Part shown: one piece after another, positions 32,225 to 41,105 of the stretch
Layout: each line of letters begins with the position of its first letter
How positions within the stretch are numbered: the first letter of the stretch is position 1
Source of the DNA: Bacteroidales bacterium
GTDB lineage: Bacteria; Bacteroidota; Bacteroidia; Bacteroidales; UBA932
Length of the DNA stretch: 43,041 nt
Reading direction: 5' to 3'
Assembly (NCBI GenBank): GCA_015060385.1
Contig: SUYO01000012.1
Span: forward strand, 1 to 43,041
Notes under the pieces: generated by a model
The model's input: the letters and a program-made list of their open reading frames with translations, nothing else
Database searches by the model: none
Told to the model about the DNA's origin: nothing
Position numbers and translations under genes: made by a program

Positions 32225-33247
32225 ATGGCATTTTCATTCTTGACGCAAGAGATTGCGATGGACCTCGGAACGGCAAATACCGTAATCTTCCAGAACGACC
32301 AGATCGTTCTGGACGAGCCAAGTATCGTGGCCATCGACAATAATACAGGCAAGGCACTCGCCCTCGGTCAGAAGGCAAAACTGATGCAGGAAAGGGAAAA
32401 CCCGGGCATCAAGACGGTCCGCCCCATGAAGGACGGTGTGATTGCAGACTTCAATGCTGCGGAGATGATGATCCGCGGATTCATCAAGCAGGTAAACAGC
32501 AAGCGCAGGTCGCTCTTCACCCCTAACATCAAGATGGTGGTCGGAATCCCTTCCGGATCGACGGAAGTGGAGATCCGTGCGGTACGTGACTCTTCAGAGC
32601 ATGCCGGAGGACGCGACGTGTACCTGATCTATGAGCCTATGGCTTCCGCCCTCGGTATCGGACTCGACGTCGAGGCTCCGAAAGGAAACATGGTAGTGGA
32701 CATAGGAGGCGGTACTACGGAGATCGCTGTCATCTCTCTCGGAGGCATCGTGGTACAGGATTCCATCAAGGTTGCCGGAGATGTGTTCACAAGCGATATC
32801 CAGCAGCACCTCCGCCAGCAGCACAACATCAGGGTCGGCCAGATCACAGCGGAGAAGATCAAGATAGCTATCGGAGCCGTGATTCCAGACCTTGACGAGG
32901 AACCTGAACCATACTCGATCACAGGTCCTAACCTCATGACAGCCCATCCTGTACATGCTACCATCACATATCAGGAGATTGCACATTGTCTTGACAAATC
33001 GGTAGCAAGAATCGAGAGCGGCATCATCCATGTGCTCGAGCAGACCCCTCCGGAGCTCTATTCGGACATCGTGGAGAACGGAATCCATCTCGCCGGCGGC
33101 GGATCCCTCCTCAGAGGACTTGCAAAGCGTCTCACCGAGAAGATCAACATTCCGTTCTACGTGGCAGACGACCCGCTCAGAGCGGTTGCAAGAGGTACAT
33201 GCCTCGCGCTCAAGAACACAGAGAACTATACATTCCTCATGAGATAA
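32225..33247 (+). CDS. mreB: Rod shape-determining protein MreB
   Basis: This 340-residue actin-like protein forms membrane-associated filaments that guide lateral wall synthesis. It has phosphate-1 AMDLGTANTVIF (about 12-23), MVVGIPSGSTEVEIRA, the phosphate-2 MVVDIGGGTTEIAVISLGG and the adenosine stretch GIHLAGGGSLLRGL. The N-terminal hydrophobic MAFSFL could be the membrane-binding end. It heads mreB-mreC-mreD-mrdA-rodA. Confidence 0.97.
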   Translation: MAFSFLTQEIAMDLGTANTVIFQNDQIVLDEPSIVAIDNNTGKALALGQKAKLMQERENPGIKTVRPMKDGVIADFNAAEMMIRGFIKQVNSKRRSLFTPNIKMVVGIPSGSTEVEIRAVRDSSEHAGGRDVYLIYEPMASALGIGLDVEAPKGNMVVDIGGGTTEIAVISLGGIVVQDSIKVAGDVFTSDIQQHLRQQHNIRVGQITAEKIKIAIGAVIPDLDEEPEPYSITGPNLMTAHPVHATITYQEIAHCLDKSVARIESGIIHVLEQTPPELYSDIVENGIHLAGGGSLLRGLAKRLTEKINIPFYVADDPLRAVARGTCLALKNTENYTFLMR

Positions 33248-33251
33248 GGTC

Positions 33252-34073
33252 TTGCGGAAAAGCAATCTCATATACCATCTGATCAATGCAGCTATCTTCA
33301 TCATTCTGGAGATAGCTGCATTGAATATGCTCAAGAACAACGGAGCGGTACAGGGGATGTGGATGTCCCGCGGAGCACAGAACGTAATGGGCTTCATCTG
33401 GGGCGGTTCACAGAAGATTTCTGACTACTTCTCTCTTCAGGAGAAGAATGACGCGCTGGCTCAAGAGAATTTCGAGCTCAGACTCCGTCTGGAGAAGATC
33501 CAGGCCATGATCACCTATAACGAGGAAGCCCAGATGATGCTTTCCGGCAATACTGCCGGCGGTTACAGATATCTGCCGGCTGAGATCGTGAAGATCAGCA
33601 ACGACAGCCAGCACAACTACATGATCATAGGAAAGGGATATGAAGACGGCGTATCCGAGGGATCAGGAGTCATAACAGGCAAGGGAGCTGTCGGGATAAT
33701 CGACGCAGTCAGCAGAAGACATTCATATGCAAGGTCGTTCAGGAACCATGAGATGAACATCAGTGCCCGTCTGGGAAAGGAGGGTGCTGTAGGTCCGCTG
33801 TCATGGGACGGCATTTCAGGCGACAGTGCCATACTCAAGGAAATTCCCCATCACATGGAGTTCGAGAAGGGAGACACCGTCTATACAAGCGGATATTCAT
33901 CGATCTTTCCCCCTGACATTCCTCTCGGGGAAGTGGGAGAGGCGAAGATCGTGAACGGAGCCACGTATGAAATAAAAGTCAGGCTCTTTGAAGATTTCGG
34001 TGCATTGAGATATGTGACCATCGTGGAGAACATGGGCAAGGAAGAAATGATGGAACTGGAGGACAGGCTATGA
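33252..34073 (+). CDS. mreC: Rod shape-determining protein MreC
   Basis: A 273-residue periplasmic bitopic protein. An N-terminal helix (about 7-26) is followed by a coiled coil (SLQEKNDALAQENFELRLRLEKIQ) and the two beta-barrel domains (IIGKGYEDGVSEGSGVITGKGAVGIID and VYTSGYSSIFPPDIPLGEVGEA). The start is probably TTG at 33252, five bases after the mreB stop, since the first ATG would remove the membrane anchor. It overlaps mreD by four bases. Confidence 0.92.
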   Translation: MRKSNLIYHLINAAIFIILEIAALNMLKNNGAVQGMWMSRGAQNVMGFIWGGSQKISDYFSLQEKNDALAQENFELRLRLEKIQAMITYNEEAQMMLSGNTAGGYRYLPAEIVKISNDSQHNYMIIGKGYEDGVSEGSGVITGKGAVGIIDAVSRRHSYARSFRNHEMNISARLGKEGAVGPLSWDGISGDSAILKEIPHHMEFEKGDTVYTSGYSSIFPPDIPLGEVGEAKIVNGATYEIKVRLFEDFGALRYVTIVENMGKEEMMELEDRL

Positions 34074-34582
34074 AGACACAGAATTTCGGACTGATATACT
34101 TCCTTCTGATATTGGGACAGATGATCCTGTGCAACTTCGCAGGATTCACCCCCTATGTCATGCTGTCCATGCTTCCTGCAATGGTCATATGCATTCCCCT
34201 TACAGTCAGCACACCTATGTGCATGCTCATAGCCTTTGCCACAGGACTCTCAGTTGACTGGCTTTCGGAGGGTCTGATCGGAATAAATGCAGCAGCACTC
34301 GTTCCTGTGGCGCTCATGAGAAAACCGCTCATACGCTTCTTCCTCGGAGAGGACCTCATCGTAAGAAGTGACAACTTTTCGATCAGGAAGAACGGAGTCG
34401 GCAAGATTTCCCTCGTACTTGGTGTAGCCATCCTGATATTCCTGGGCATATACATCTTCCTTGACGGAGCGGGCACAAGACCGACATGGTTCAATCTGAC
34501 CAGAACAGGTGCTTCACTTGTGTGCAACTACCTCCTGGCTCTCATTGTGACGAACATTCTGACGGTCGATGACCGCAAATAG
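34070..34582 (+). CDS. mreD: Rod shape-determining protein MreD
   Basis: A 170-residue polytopic membrane protein. Hydrophobic segments at about 8-25, 30-47, 50-70, 75-90, 103-120 and 145-165 fit the MreD fold; the family is weakly conserved, so the assignment leans on position between mreC and mrdA. It overlaps mreC by ATGA. Confidence 0.87.
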   Translation: MKTQNFGLIYFLLILGQMILCNFAGFTPYVMLSMLPAMVICIPLTVSTPMCMLIAFATGLSVDWLSEGLIGINAAALVPVALMRKPLIRFFLGEDLIVRSDNFSIRKNGVGKISLVLGVAILIFLGIYIFLDGAGTRPTWFNLTRTGASLVCNYLLALIVTNILTVDDRK

Positions 34583-34593
34583 GAGGGGAGGAC

Positions 34594-36435
34594 ATGAAGC
34601 TTAACAGGGAAAACAAACTTCTCATCGGCTTATGCACAGCCGCAGCCATACTGATTGCGAAACTTTTCAGCATTCAGATTCTTGACGACAAATACAAGCT
34701 TTCAGCAGAAAACAATACGATGGTATACACGACCATCTATCCTACCCGAGGCATCATCCACGACCGTAACGGAAACATCCTTGTGGGCAACAAGGTAGCC
34801 TATGACCTGATGGTGACCCCTAAGGAAGTGGAGGAATTCGATACTCTGGCCTTGTGCAAGGTTCTGGATATCACTCCGGAATTCGTAAAGGAGAGGATGG
34901 ACGAATTCTATCGCAACAGAAGAAGGATCGGCTGGCAGTCTGTAGTCATGATGAAGCAGATTCCGCCTGAGACATACATGAAGTTCGCCGAGGTGGCATA
35001 TAAGTTCCCGGGATTCAGAGGTCAGGCGCGAAGCATCAGGGAATATCCTTTCAATGCAGGAGGAAACCTGCTGGGATATGTATCCGAAGTCAATGCCAGT
35101 TATATAGAAAGGCATCCTGACGAGTACAAGGCAGGAGACTATGCCGGAATGACCGGTATCGAGGCGGCTCGCGAGAAGGAACTGCGAGGAGAAAAGGGAT
35201 ATAACATCTGGCTCAGGAACTCCCGCAACAAGATCGAATCAAGGTACAGGGACGGAGAACTCGACCTTGAGGCTGTCCCGGGCGATGACATCACGACCAC
35301 AATCGACGCCGAGCTCCAGCACTACGGCCAGATGCTCATGGACAAGAAGGTGGGTAGCCTGGTTGCAATCGAGCCTTCTACGGGAGAGATACTTACCCTG
35401 GTATCGAGTCCGGGAATCGATGTGGACCAGCTGGCAAACATAGGGCAGCATTACAGGGAGATTTCCACAGACCCTTACAAGCCTATGTTCAACAGGGCTG
35501 TGCAGGCGTCCTATCCTCCGGGATCGGTATTCAAGCTGGTAAACGGTCTCATAGGCCTTCAGGAAGAGGTTTTCAATCCAAGCACACAGTACCCATGCAA
35601 CATGGGTTACCATTTCGGACGCAACAAGCTCGGCTGCCATGCCCATAAATCCCCTATCAACTTCGAGGAATCCATCATGATGTCGTGCAACGCATATTAC
35701 TGCTATGTTCTGCGTTCGCTTCTTGAAAACCCGAAATATGATTCCATCGACGAGGCGATGGACAAATGGAACGAATATGTGAAGAGCTTCGGCTTCGGTC
35801 AGAAGCTCGGAAGCGACTTCCCTTCAGAGCTAGGAGGAAACATTCCTGACTCGAAATACTACAACAGGGTATACCGCAAGGGCGGATGGAAAGCTACGAC
35901 CGTCATCTCGCTTTCCATCGGACAGGGCGAAATCGGATGTACCCCTCTCCACCTTGCCAACCTTTGCGCGACCGTGGCAAACAGAGGATTCTACTACACT
36001 CCGCATATCATCAAAGACTCGGAAAACGTGACGATAGACCCGAAGTACAAGGAAAGGAACTATACCATGGTCGATACGACCCATTTCCATAAGGTGATCG
36101 GAGGTATGTACAGGGCCGTGAACAGCGGATACGGTTCCGGTGGTACGGCAAGTGTGGCGGCGGTTGAAGGTCTCGACATCTGCGGAAAGACGGGAACGGC
36201 ACAGAACCCGCATGGAAATGACCATTCGGTATTCATCTGCTTCGCCCCGAGGGACAACCCGAAGATCGCAGTGGCCGCTTACGTGGAAAACGGAGGCTTC
36301 GGAGCCACATGGGCTGCACCTATCGCCTCTCTGCTTGTAGAGAAATATCTCAACGGCGAGATCAGTGCCGAGAGAAAGGCGCTTGAAGAAAGAATGTTGA
36401 ACGGAGACCTGATGGACAGGGTAAAGGTAAGATAA
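34594..36435 (+). CDS. mrdA: Penicillin-binding protein 2 (class B transpeptidase)
   Basis: A 613-residue inner-membrane protein with an N-terminal helix (about 8-25), a dimerisation domain (YPTRGIIHDRNGNILVGNKVAYDL) and a transpeptidase domain with SVFK (SYPPGSVFKLVNGL), SCN (MMSCNAYYCYV) and KTG (DICGKTGTAQNPHGND). It cross-links lateral wall together with RodA, whose gene follows after one base. Confidence 0.96.
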   Translation: MKLNRENKLLIGLCTAAAILIAKLFSIQILDDKYKLSAENNTMVYTTIYPTRGIIHDRNGNILVGNKVAYDLMVTPKEVEEFDTLALCKVLDITPEFVKERMDEFYRNRRRIGWQSVVMMKQIPPETYMKFAEVAYKFPGFRGQARSIREYPFNAGGNLLGYVSEVNASYIERHPDEYKAGDYAGMTGIEAAREKELRGEKGYNIWLRNSRNKIESRYRDGELDLEAVPGDDITTTIDAELQHYGQMLMDKKVGSLVAIEPSTGEILTLVSSPGIDVDQLANIGQHYREISTDPYKPMFNRAVQASYPPGSVFKLVNGLIGLQEEVFNPSTQYPCNMGYHFGRNKLGCHAHKSPINFEESIMMSCNAYYCYVLRSLLENPKYDSIDEAMDKWNEYVKSFGFGQKLGSDFPSELGGNIPDSKYYNRVYRKGGWKATTVISLSIGQGEIGCTPLHLANLCATVANRGFYYTPHIIKDSENVTIDPKYKERNYTMVDTTHFHKVIGGMYRAVNSGYGSGGTASVAAVEGLDICGKTGTAQNPHGNDHSVFICFAPRDNPKIAVAAYVENGGFGATWAAPIASLLVEKYLNGEISAERKALEERMLNGDLMDRVKVR

Positions 36436-36436
36436 G

Positions 36437-37939
36437 ATGAGAAGCGCCGGAGGATACAGAAATAAAAGCCTGGCAAAGACCATTGACTGGAGTCTGGTCT
36501 TCTGTTGGTTCATACTCATTCTTATAGGATGGGCCAACATATATGCGTCCGTCCATGCTTCCGAACCCTCATCGATCTTCGACTTCGCCAGCCGCAGCGG
36601 AAAACAGTTCGTATGGATGGCGACAGCCCTTGGAATAGCGGTGATCATTCTTTTCGTGATACCGCCCCGGATATATGAAAGTGCCGCCCTCCCGATATAT
36701 GCCTTCGTCATTTTCCTGCTTATAGCCGTTATTTTCCTGGGAATCGAAGTGAAGGGCTCCAGGTCGTGGTTCGCCTTTGGCCCGGTACGTTTCCAGCCGG
36801 CCGAGATATCCAAGATATCCACTTCCCTCATGCTGGCGACGGTAATGAGCCAGCTGGGATATAGGATCAGCAGATGGAAGGACTTCATCATAACCGCCTT
36901 GGTCATTCTGGTTCCTATGCTCATAATCGTGGGTCAGAGCGAAACCGGATCCGCCCTGGTATATGTAGGATTCATATTCATGCTCTACAGGGAAGGTCTC
37001 TCGGGATGGTTGATATTCATGGTGGGAATGGCAATTCTTCTGTTCATCCTTACCCTTACTGTATCGCCTTTCGCGGCGGTTCTGGTGCTGGCAGGAGTGT
37101 CATCCCTGTGCATCTGCCTGTATTCGGGAAGATTCAAATGGTGGCTGATCATATGCGTTCCGCTCATAGTGCTCTTTACCTTTCTCCCGGATATCATGGA
37201 AGCGGTTGTGACTGCCGGACAGTCTGCAGATCCCGCTCTGGCGGAAGAGACCGTCGAGGAGGTGTCGTGGATTTCGAAGATCAAGCCGCTGTATATCCTG
37301 ATCGGGCTGATGGTCATCGCTGCACCTTTCGTAGCATTCCAGGCCTTCAGGGAAAGAAACATGTTCACCCATCTGGCAATCATATCAACCCTTGCCGGCA
37401 TCCTGCTGGTATTCTCCGTGGACTTCCTGTTCAACGATGTGCTTCAGGACCACCAGAGAAAGCGTATCGAGGTGCTGCTCGGAATGAAGGAAGACCCTTC
37501 CGGAGTCGGCTATAACGTAAACCAGTCCATGATCGCCATCGGGTCGGGAGGACTTACAGGAAAGGGCTACCTCAACGGTACACAGACCACCTACGGTTTT
37601 GTGCCAGAGCAGAGCACCGACTTCATCTTCTGTACCATCGGAGAGGAATGGGGATTCATCGGTTGCGCTGCGGTCATCCTCCTCTATGTATTTCTGATGT
37701 GGCGTATAATAAAGGATGCTGAGCGAAGCAGGGAGGCCTTCACCAGGATATACGGCTACTGCGTCGCATGCTGTATCTTCATGCACCTTTTCATCAATAT
37801 CGGCATGACCATCGGTCTGATGCCTGTCATCGGCATACCTCTGCCATTCATAAGTTACGGCGGCTCATCCCTGTGGGGATTCACCGCCCTACTCTTCATC
37901 TTCATCGCCCTCGACCGTAACGAGAGGAAGTATTTCTAA
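36437..37939 (+). CDS. rodA: Peptidoglycan glycosyltransferase RodA (SEDS family)
   Basis: A 500-residue polytopic protein of the SEDS family that polymerises glycan strands. Family stretches are GSRSWFAFGPVRFQPAEISKI, GQSETGSALVYVGFIF, and the C-terminal GLTGKGYLNGTQTTYGFVPEQSTDFIFCTIGEEWGFIG and GIPLPFISYGGSSLWGF. It is larger than many RodA proteins (about 370-420), mainly through a central loop with an acidic AEETVEEVSWISKIK stretch. It closes the cell-shape operon; the hairpin at 37967-38001 is the first terminator-like structure after it. Confidence 0.95.
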   Translation: MRSAGGYRNKSLAKTIDWSLVFCWFILILIGWANIYASVHASEPSSIFDFASRSGKQFVWMATALGIAVIILFVIPPRIYESAALPIYAFVIFLLIAVIFLGIEVKGSRSWFAFGPVRFQPAEISKISTSLMLATVMSQLGYRISRWKDFIITALVILVPMLIIVGQSETGSALVYVGFIFMLYREGLSGWLIFMVGMAILLFILTLTVSPFAAVLVLAGVSSLCICLYSGRFKWWLIICVPLIVLFTFLPDIMEAVVTAGQSADPALAEETVEEVSWISKIKPLYILIGLMVIAAPFVAFQAFRERNMFTHLAIISTLAGILLVFSVDFLFNDVLQDHQRKRIEVLLGMKEDPSGVGYNVNQSMIAIGSGGLTGKGYLNGTQTTYGFVPEQSTDFIFCTIGEEWGFIGCAAVILLYVFLMWRIIKDAERSREAFTRIYGYCVACCIFMHLFINIGMTIGLMPVIGIPLPFISYGGSSLWGFTALLFIFIALDRNERKYF

Positions 37940-37955
37940 AGTTTTTTTTGCGCTT

Positions 37956-38022
37956 GAGTTCCACAACGCGATATAGGCATAGTCGTATAGCCTGTATCGC
38001 GCTTTTTTGTTTTATACGGCAT
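37956..38022 (+). repeat. Shared upstream block 1 of the ORF6N genes, with hairpin and T-run
   Basis: Nearly identical to 41106-41172. A 12-bp stem CGCGATATAGGC (37967-37978) with GCCTGTATCGCG (37990-38001), containing one G-U pair, is followed by CTTTTTTGTTTT. It is an intrinsic terminator by shape. Here it may end the rodA transcript, while the same block also sits before the second ORF6N gene. Confidence 0.85.
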
Positions 38023-38034
38023 AACTTTTCAGAT

Positions 38035-38628
38035 ATGGAGAATGGAAATGTATTGGAAACAGCAGCGATAGAATCGCTGATTTATGAAGTCAGAGGACAG
38101 AAGGTCATGATGGACAGGGATCTGGCAAAGCTTTATGGGGTTGAAACCAAAGTCCTCAATCAGGCTGTAAAGAGAAACATTAAGAGATTCCCGGAAGACT
38201 TTATGTTTCAGATGACTTACGAAGAGTGTTTAAGGTCACAAATTGTGACCTTAAACACTAAGCAGGGACATCATTTGAAATATATGCCTCATGCATTTAC
38301 GGAGCAAGGAGTTGCAATGTTGAGCAGTGTTTTGAAGTCCGAAACAGCAATAGAAATAAATATCCGAATCATGCGGACTTTTGTAGCTATCCGCAACCAT
38401 CTGACAACAACTCAGAAACTTAGCTCAGAACTTGAAGCGATCAAGGTGAAGTTGGAACTGCTGGAGAGGAATGACGAGGATAATCTGGAGGCGATAAACG
38501 ACCTGTCAGAAGACATGAGGCAGGAGATCGACACAATCTATCAGGCTATTGCTGCTCTGTCTGTCAAGGAACCTGTAAAGTCAGACCCGTCAAGAAATAA
38601 GATCGGATTCAAGACAAGCGCGGACTGA
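38035..38628 (+). CDS. ORF6N domain protein
   Basis: A 197-residue protein whose N-terminal ORF6N domain (about 10-110) has SLIYEVRGQKVMMDRDLAKLYGVETKVLNQAVKRNIKRFPEDFMFQMT and ends with MPHAFTEQGVAMLSSVL. The C-terminal half is a coiled coil (SSELEAIKVKLELLERNDEDNLEAINDL). ORF6N is known from phages and mobile elements, often near phage regulatory proteins, and is thought to bind DNA. I start at ATG 38035, which fits the family; the longer frame from 37948 runs through the hairpin block. Between domain core and the FTEQG motif lies a 17-bp-arm palindrome. Confidence 0.87.
   Translation: MENGNVLETAAIESLIYEVRGQKVMMDRDLAKLYGVETKVLNQAVKRNIKRFPEDFMFQMTYEECLRSQIVTLNTKQGHHLKYMPHAFTEQGVAMLSSVLKSETAIEINIRIMRTFVAIRNHLTTTQKLSSELEAIKVKLELLERNDEDNLEAINDLSEDMRQEIDTIYQAIAALSVKEPVKSDPSRNKIGFKTSAD
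38225..38259. repeat. Perfect 17-bp-arm palindrome inside the first ORF6N gene
   Basis: Arms AGTGTTTAAGGTCACAA (38225-38241) and TTGTGACCTTAAACACT (38243-38259) with one base between them. All 17 pairs are perfect. It covers codons for CLRSQIVTLNT, before the HAFTEQG motif. The second ORF6N gene has a different palindrome at the matching position. Confidence 0.95.
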
Positions 38629-38743
38629 TATATGGAAGCTGGGGGTCTACTGTTCATTCTGTGCGCTGAGTGCAGATTTTTTGGGAGTTAGCGCACGGGG
38701 ATGTTTTGTAAGAAGTTGGCCTATAAGGAGTTACAGAGAAGCA

Positions 38744-38783
38744 GCGTGCGCTGAGTCATGAAATTCATGCACTCAGCGCACGC
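38744..38783 (-). terminator. Long hairpin after ahcY, possible terminator
   Basis: GCGTGCGCTGAGT (38744-38756) and ACTCAGCGCACGC (38771-38783) are perfect arms around an inner CATGAA/TTCATG stem. A related, shorter arm pair GTGCGCT/AGCGCAC occurs just before (about 38673-38697). There is no clear T-run on the minus strand, 24 bases past the ahcY stop. The interval 38629-38806 shows no gene. Confidence 0.5.
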
Positions 38784-38806
38784 CTTGCCTTTATGATGCT
38801 GCGGAA

Positions 38807-40060
38807 TTATTCTCCGAAGAGGTACCTGTGCTGCTCAGGGGTGAGGGTGTCGATTTCGCAGCCCCAGTATGAAAGCTTGCGGCGTGCTACTTCCTGATCG
38901 ATTTCCAGAGGGACATCGTTGACCATCTTTCCCGGTTCGCGGCTGACCTTGTCGCTGTTGTCTACCAGATACTTTGCGCTGAGTGCCTGGATTGCGAACG
39001 ACATGTCCATGATCTCTGCAGGGTGTCCGTCACCTGCAGCAAGGTTTACCAGTCTGCCTTCTGCGATGATGTAGATCCTGTTTCCGTTCTCAAGGGTGTA
39101 TCCGATGATGTTCTTTCGTGCTGGCTTTATGTCTACAGCTATCTCACGGAGTCCTGCTACATCTACCTCACAGTCAAAATGTCCGGCGTTGCAGCAGATG
39201 GCTCCGTCCTTCATCTTGAGGAAATGTTCCTTTACGATCACTGCGTCGCAGCCAGTCACGGTTACAAAGATGTCTCCGACCTCGGCGGCCTGCTCCATCT
39301 TCATGACCTTGAAGCCGTCCATCACAGCTTCCATTGCCTTGATAGGGTCTACCTCTGTCACGATGACCTCGGCACCGAGTCCCTTGGCACGCATCGCAAC
39401 GCCCTTTCCGCACCAGCCGTAGCCGGCTACAACAACGTTCTTTCCTGCAACAATGAGGTTAGTCGTGCGGTTGATGCCGTCCCATACGGACTGACCTGTA
39501 CCGTATCTGTTGTCGAACAGGTGCTTGCAGTCAGCATTGTTGACAAGCATCATAGGGAAACGCAGAGCCTTGGCGTTGTTGAGCTGTACCAGACGGAGGA
39601 TACCTGTGGTGGTCTCCTCGCAGCCTCCGATCACGTTCGGAATAAGGTCTGTATATTCAGTGTGCATGAGGTTTACAAGGTCACCGCCGTCATCGATGAT
39701 GATATGCGGTCCCACCTCCAGCACTCTGCGGATATGGGCTTCGTATTCCTCCGGAGTGGCATCATACCATGCGAATACATTGAGGCCTGCATGAACGAGG
39801 GCCGCAGCTACGTCATCCTGGGTAGAGAGAGGGTTGCTTCCTGTTACATACATCTCTGCTCCTCCCGCGGCCAGAACCTCGCAGAGGTAGGCTGTCTTGG
39901 CTTCAAGATGCACGGAAAGTGCGACTTTCCTTCCCTTGAAAGGGAGGGTCTGACGGAATTCTTCTTCCAATCCGTTGAGGAGAGGCATGTGATGCCTTAC
40001 CCATTCAATCTTAAGCCTGCCTTCCTGCCAAAGGTCTATGTTTCTTATTTCGCTTGCCAT
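38807..40060 (-). CDS. ahcY: Adenosylhomocysteinase
   Basis: A 417-residue NAD-dependent enzyme that hydrolyses S-adenosylhomocysteine. It has the catalytic HLEAKTAYL, TGSNPLSTQDDVAAAL, DDGGDLVNLMH, VIGGCEETTTG, RYGTGQSVWDGI and the Rossmann motif VVVAGYGWCGKG. It is the shorter form, without the insertion of longer bacterial and animal proteins, and ends LFGE rather than the YRY of those. That form I recall from Thermotoga and archaea. A -7 box is at 40092-40099. The plus-strand frame over the same span is a shadow. Confidence 0.94.
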   Translation of the reverse strand: MASEIRNIDLWQEGRLKIEWVRHHMPLLNGLEEEFRQTLPFKGRKVALSVHLEAKTAYLCEVLAAGGAEMYVTGSNPLSTQDDVAAALVHAGLNVFAWYDATPEEYEAHIRRVLEVGPHIIIDDGGDLVNLMHTEYTDLIPNVIGGCEETTTGILRLVQLNNAKALRFPMMLVNNADCKHLFDNRYGTGQSVWDGINRTTNLIVAGKNVVVAGYGWCGKGVAMRAKGLGAEVIVTEVDPIKAMEAVMDGFKVMKMEQAAEVGDIFVTVTGCDAVIVKEHFLKMKDGAICCNAGHFDCEVDVAGLREIAVDIKPARKNIIGYTLENGNRIYIIAEGRLVNLAAGDGHPAEIMDMSFAIQALSAKYLVDNSDKVSREPGKMVNDVPLEIDQEVARRKLSYWGCEIDTLTPEQHRYLFGE

Positions 40061-40091
40061 TTCAAAAGATCATTTTATTGTTAAAACGTCG

Positions 40092-40099
40092 CAAAGATA
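40092..40099 (-). promoter_or_regulatory. -7 box of ahcY
   Basis: Minus strand TATCTTTG, exact TAnnTTTG match, 32 bases before the ahcY ATG. Confidence 0.6.
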
Positions 40100-40170
40100 G
40101 TTTTTTTTGACCACACAAGATCTATTTTTACCACATAGACCAGTGTTTTCGCCAATTGTTGCTGAAATGT

Positions 40171-40202
40171 TTTGGCATTTACCGTGCAAGAGGGTATTTT
40201 TG
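40171..40202 (+). promoter_or_regulatory. fabG promoter
   Basis: TTTG (40171-40174), a 20-base spacer and TATTTTTG (40195-40202). The expected transcription start is about 15 bases before ATG 40223. This rules out the longer open frame from 40172. Confidence 0.7.
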
Positions 40203-40222
40203 TACAACCAAACTACGATGTC

Positions 40223-40969
40223 ATGGGACTTCTTACAGGAAAGACAGCTCTTGTCACAGGTGCCACAAGAGGCATAGGAAGAGCAATAGCTTTAAGATTT
40301 GCAGTGGAAGGAGCTGATGTAGCCTTCACATACCGTTCGCAGCATGAGGCGGCTCAGTCGCTTGTTGCAGAATTGGAGGAAAAGGGTGTAAAGGCCCTGG
40401 GATTTGCATCTGATGCAGCCTCGTTCGAAGATGCCCATCGGATCGTAGAGGAAGTGAAGACCGCTTTCGGACGCATTGACATACTGGTGAACAACGCCGG
40501 CATTACAAGGGACGGACTGATGATGAGGATGGACGAAGCGCAGTGGGATGCAGTGATCGACACGAACCTCAAGTCGGCATTCAACTTCATCCACGCCTGC
40601 ACCCCTGTGATGGCAAGGCAGAAATGCGGAAGCATAATCAGCATGTCCTCAGTTGTAGGCCTTTCCGGAAATGCCGGACAGTGCAATTATTCGGCGTCAA
40701 AGGCAGGACTGATCGGACTGAGCAAGTCCATGGCAAAGGAAATGGGATCACGTGGAATAAGAGTAAACTGCATAGCCCCGGGATTCATCGAGACGGACAT
40801 GACAGGCTCCCTTCCTGAAAACATGAAGACCGAGTGGGAGAAGCAGATTCCACTCAGAAGGGCAGGAAAGCCTGAAGATGTCGCTTCGGTAGCCCTTTTC
40901 CTTGCAAGCGACATGTCAGCATATGTTACCGGACAGGTAATCAGCTGCTGCGGAGGAATGAATATGTAG
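40223..40969 (+). CDS. fabG: 3-oxoacyl-ACP reductase, FabG type
   Basis: A 248-residue short-chain dehydrogenase that reduces beta-ketoacyl-ACP in fatty acid synthesis. It has TALVTGATRGIGRAIA (about 8-23), LVNNAG, the catalytic Ser in SIISMSSVVG, YSASKAG (Tyr and Lys), and the C-terminal APGFIETDMTGSLPEN typical of FabG. Other short-chain reductases share these motifs, but the TDMT stretch and length favour FabG. It is monocistronic, with a terminator at 41004. Confidence 0.88.
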   Translation: MGLLTGKTALVTGATRGIGRAIALRFAVEGADVAFTYRSQHEAAQSLVAELEEKGVKALGFASDAASFEDAHRIVEEVKTAFGRIDILVNNAGITRDGLMMRMDEAQWDAVIDTNLKSAFNFIHACTPVMARQKCGSIISMSSVVGLSGNAGQCNYSASKAGLIGLSKSMAKEMGSRGIRVNCIAPGFIETDMTGSLPENMKTEWEKQIPLRRAGKPEDVASVALFLASDMSAYVTGQVISCCGGMNM

Positions 40970-41003
40970 AAAGAGACATAAATTTTGACCAAAACCTAAA
41001 CCG

Positions 41004-41042
41004 GCGACCCAAAGATGTGAATCTGAGGGTCGCTTTCTTTTT
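41004..41042 (+). terminator. fabG terminator
   Basis: GCGACCC (41004-41010) and GGGTCGC (41027-41033), then TTTCTTTTT. Confidence 0.7.
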
Positions 41043-41069
41043 GGGGTATGGATTTCTTTTATATCTTTG
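41040..41069 (+). promoter_or_regulatory. Promoter of the second ORF6N gene, upstream of its hairpin
   Basis: TTTG (41040-41043), an 18-base spacer and TATCTTTG (41062-41069). Transcription would start near 41076 and meet the hairpin at 41117-41151 before the coding sequence, so that hairpin lies in the 5' UTR. Confidence 0.65.
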
Positions 41070-41105
41070 CTTCCAAGTTTGAACGCCGTGGGTCGGTGAT
41101 GAGTA

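Noticed and set aside
35830..36924. 364-codon minus-strand frame
   Set aside because: Crosses mrdA and rodA antisense; both of those have strong motifs.
37948..38034. N-terminal extension of the first ORF6N gene (and 41137-41184 for the second)
   Set aside because: The extensions are translations of the shared hairpin block, and family members start at the later ATG.
39023..40084. 353-codon plus-strand frame
   Set aside because: Antisense to ahcY.
40172..40222. N-terminal extension of fabG
   Set aside because: It overlaps the promoter, so it would not be in the transcript.
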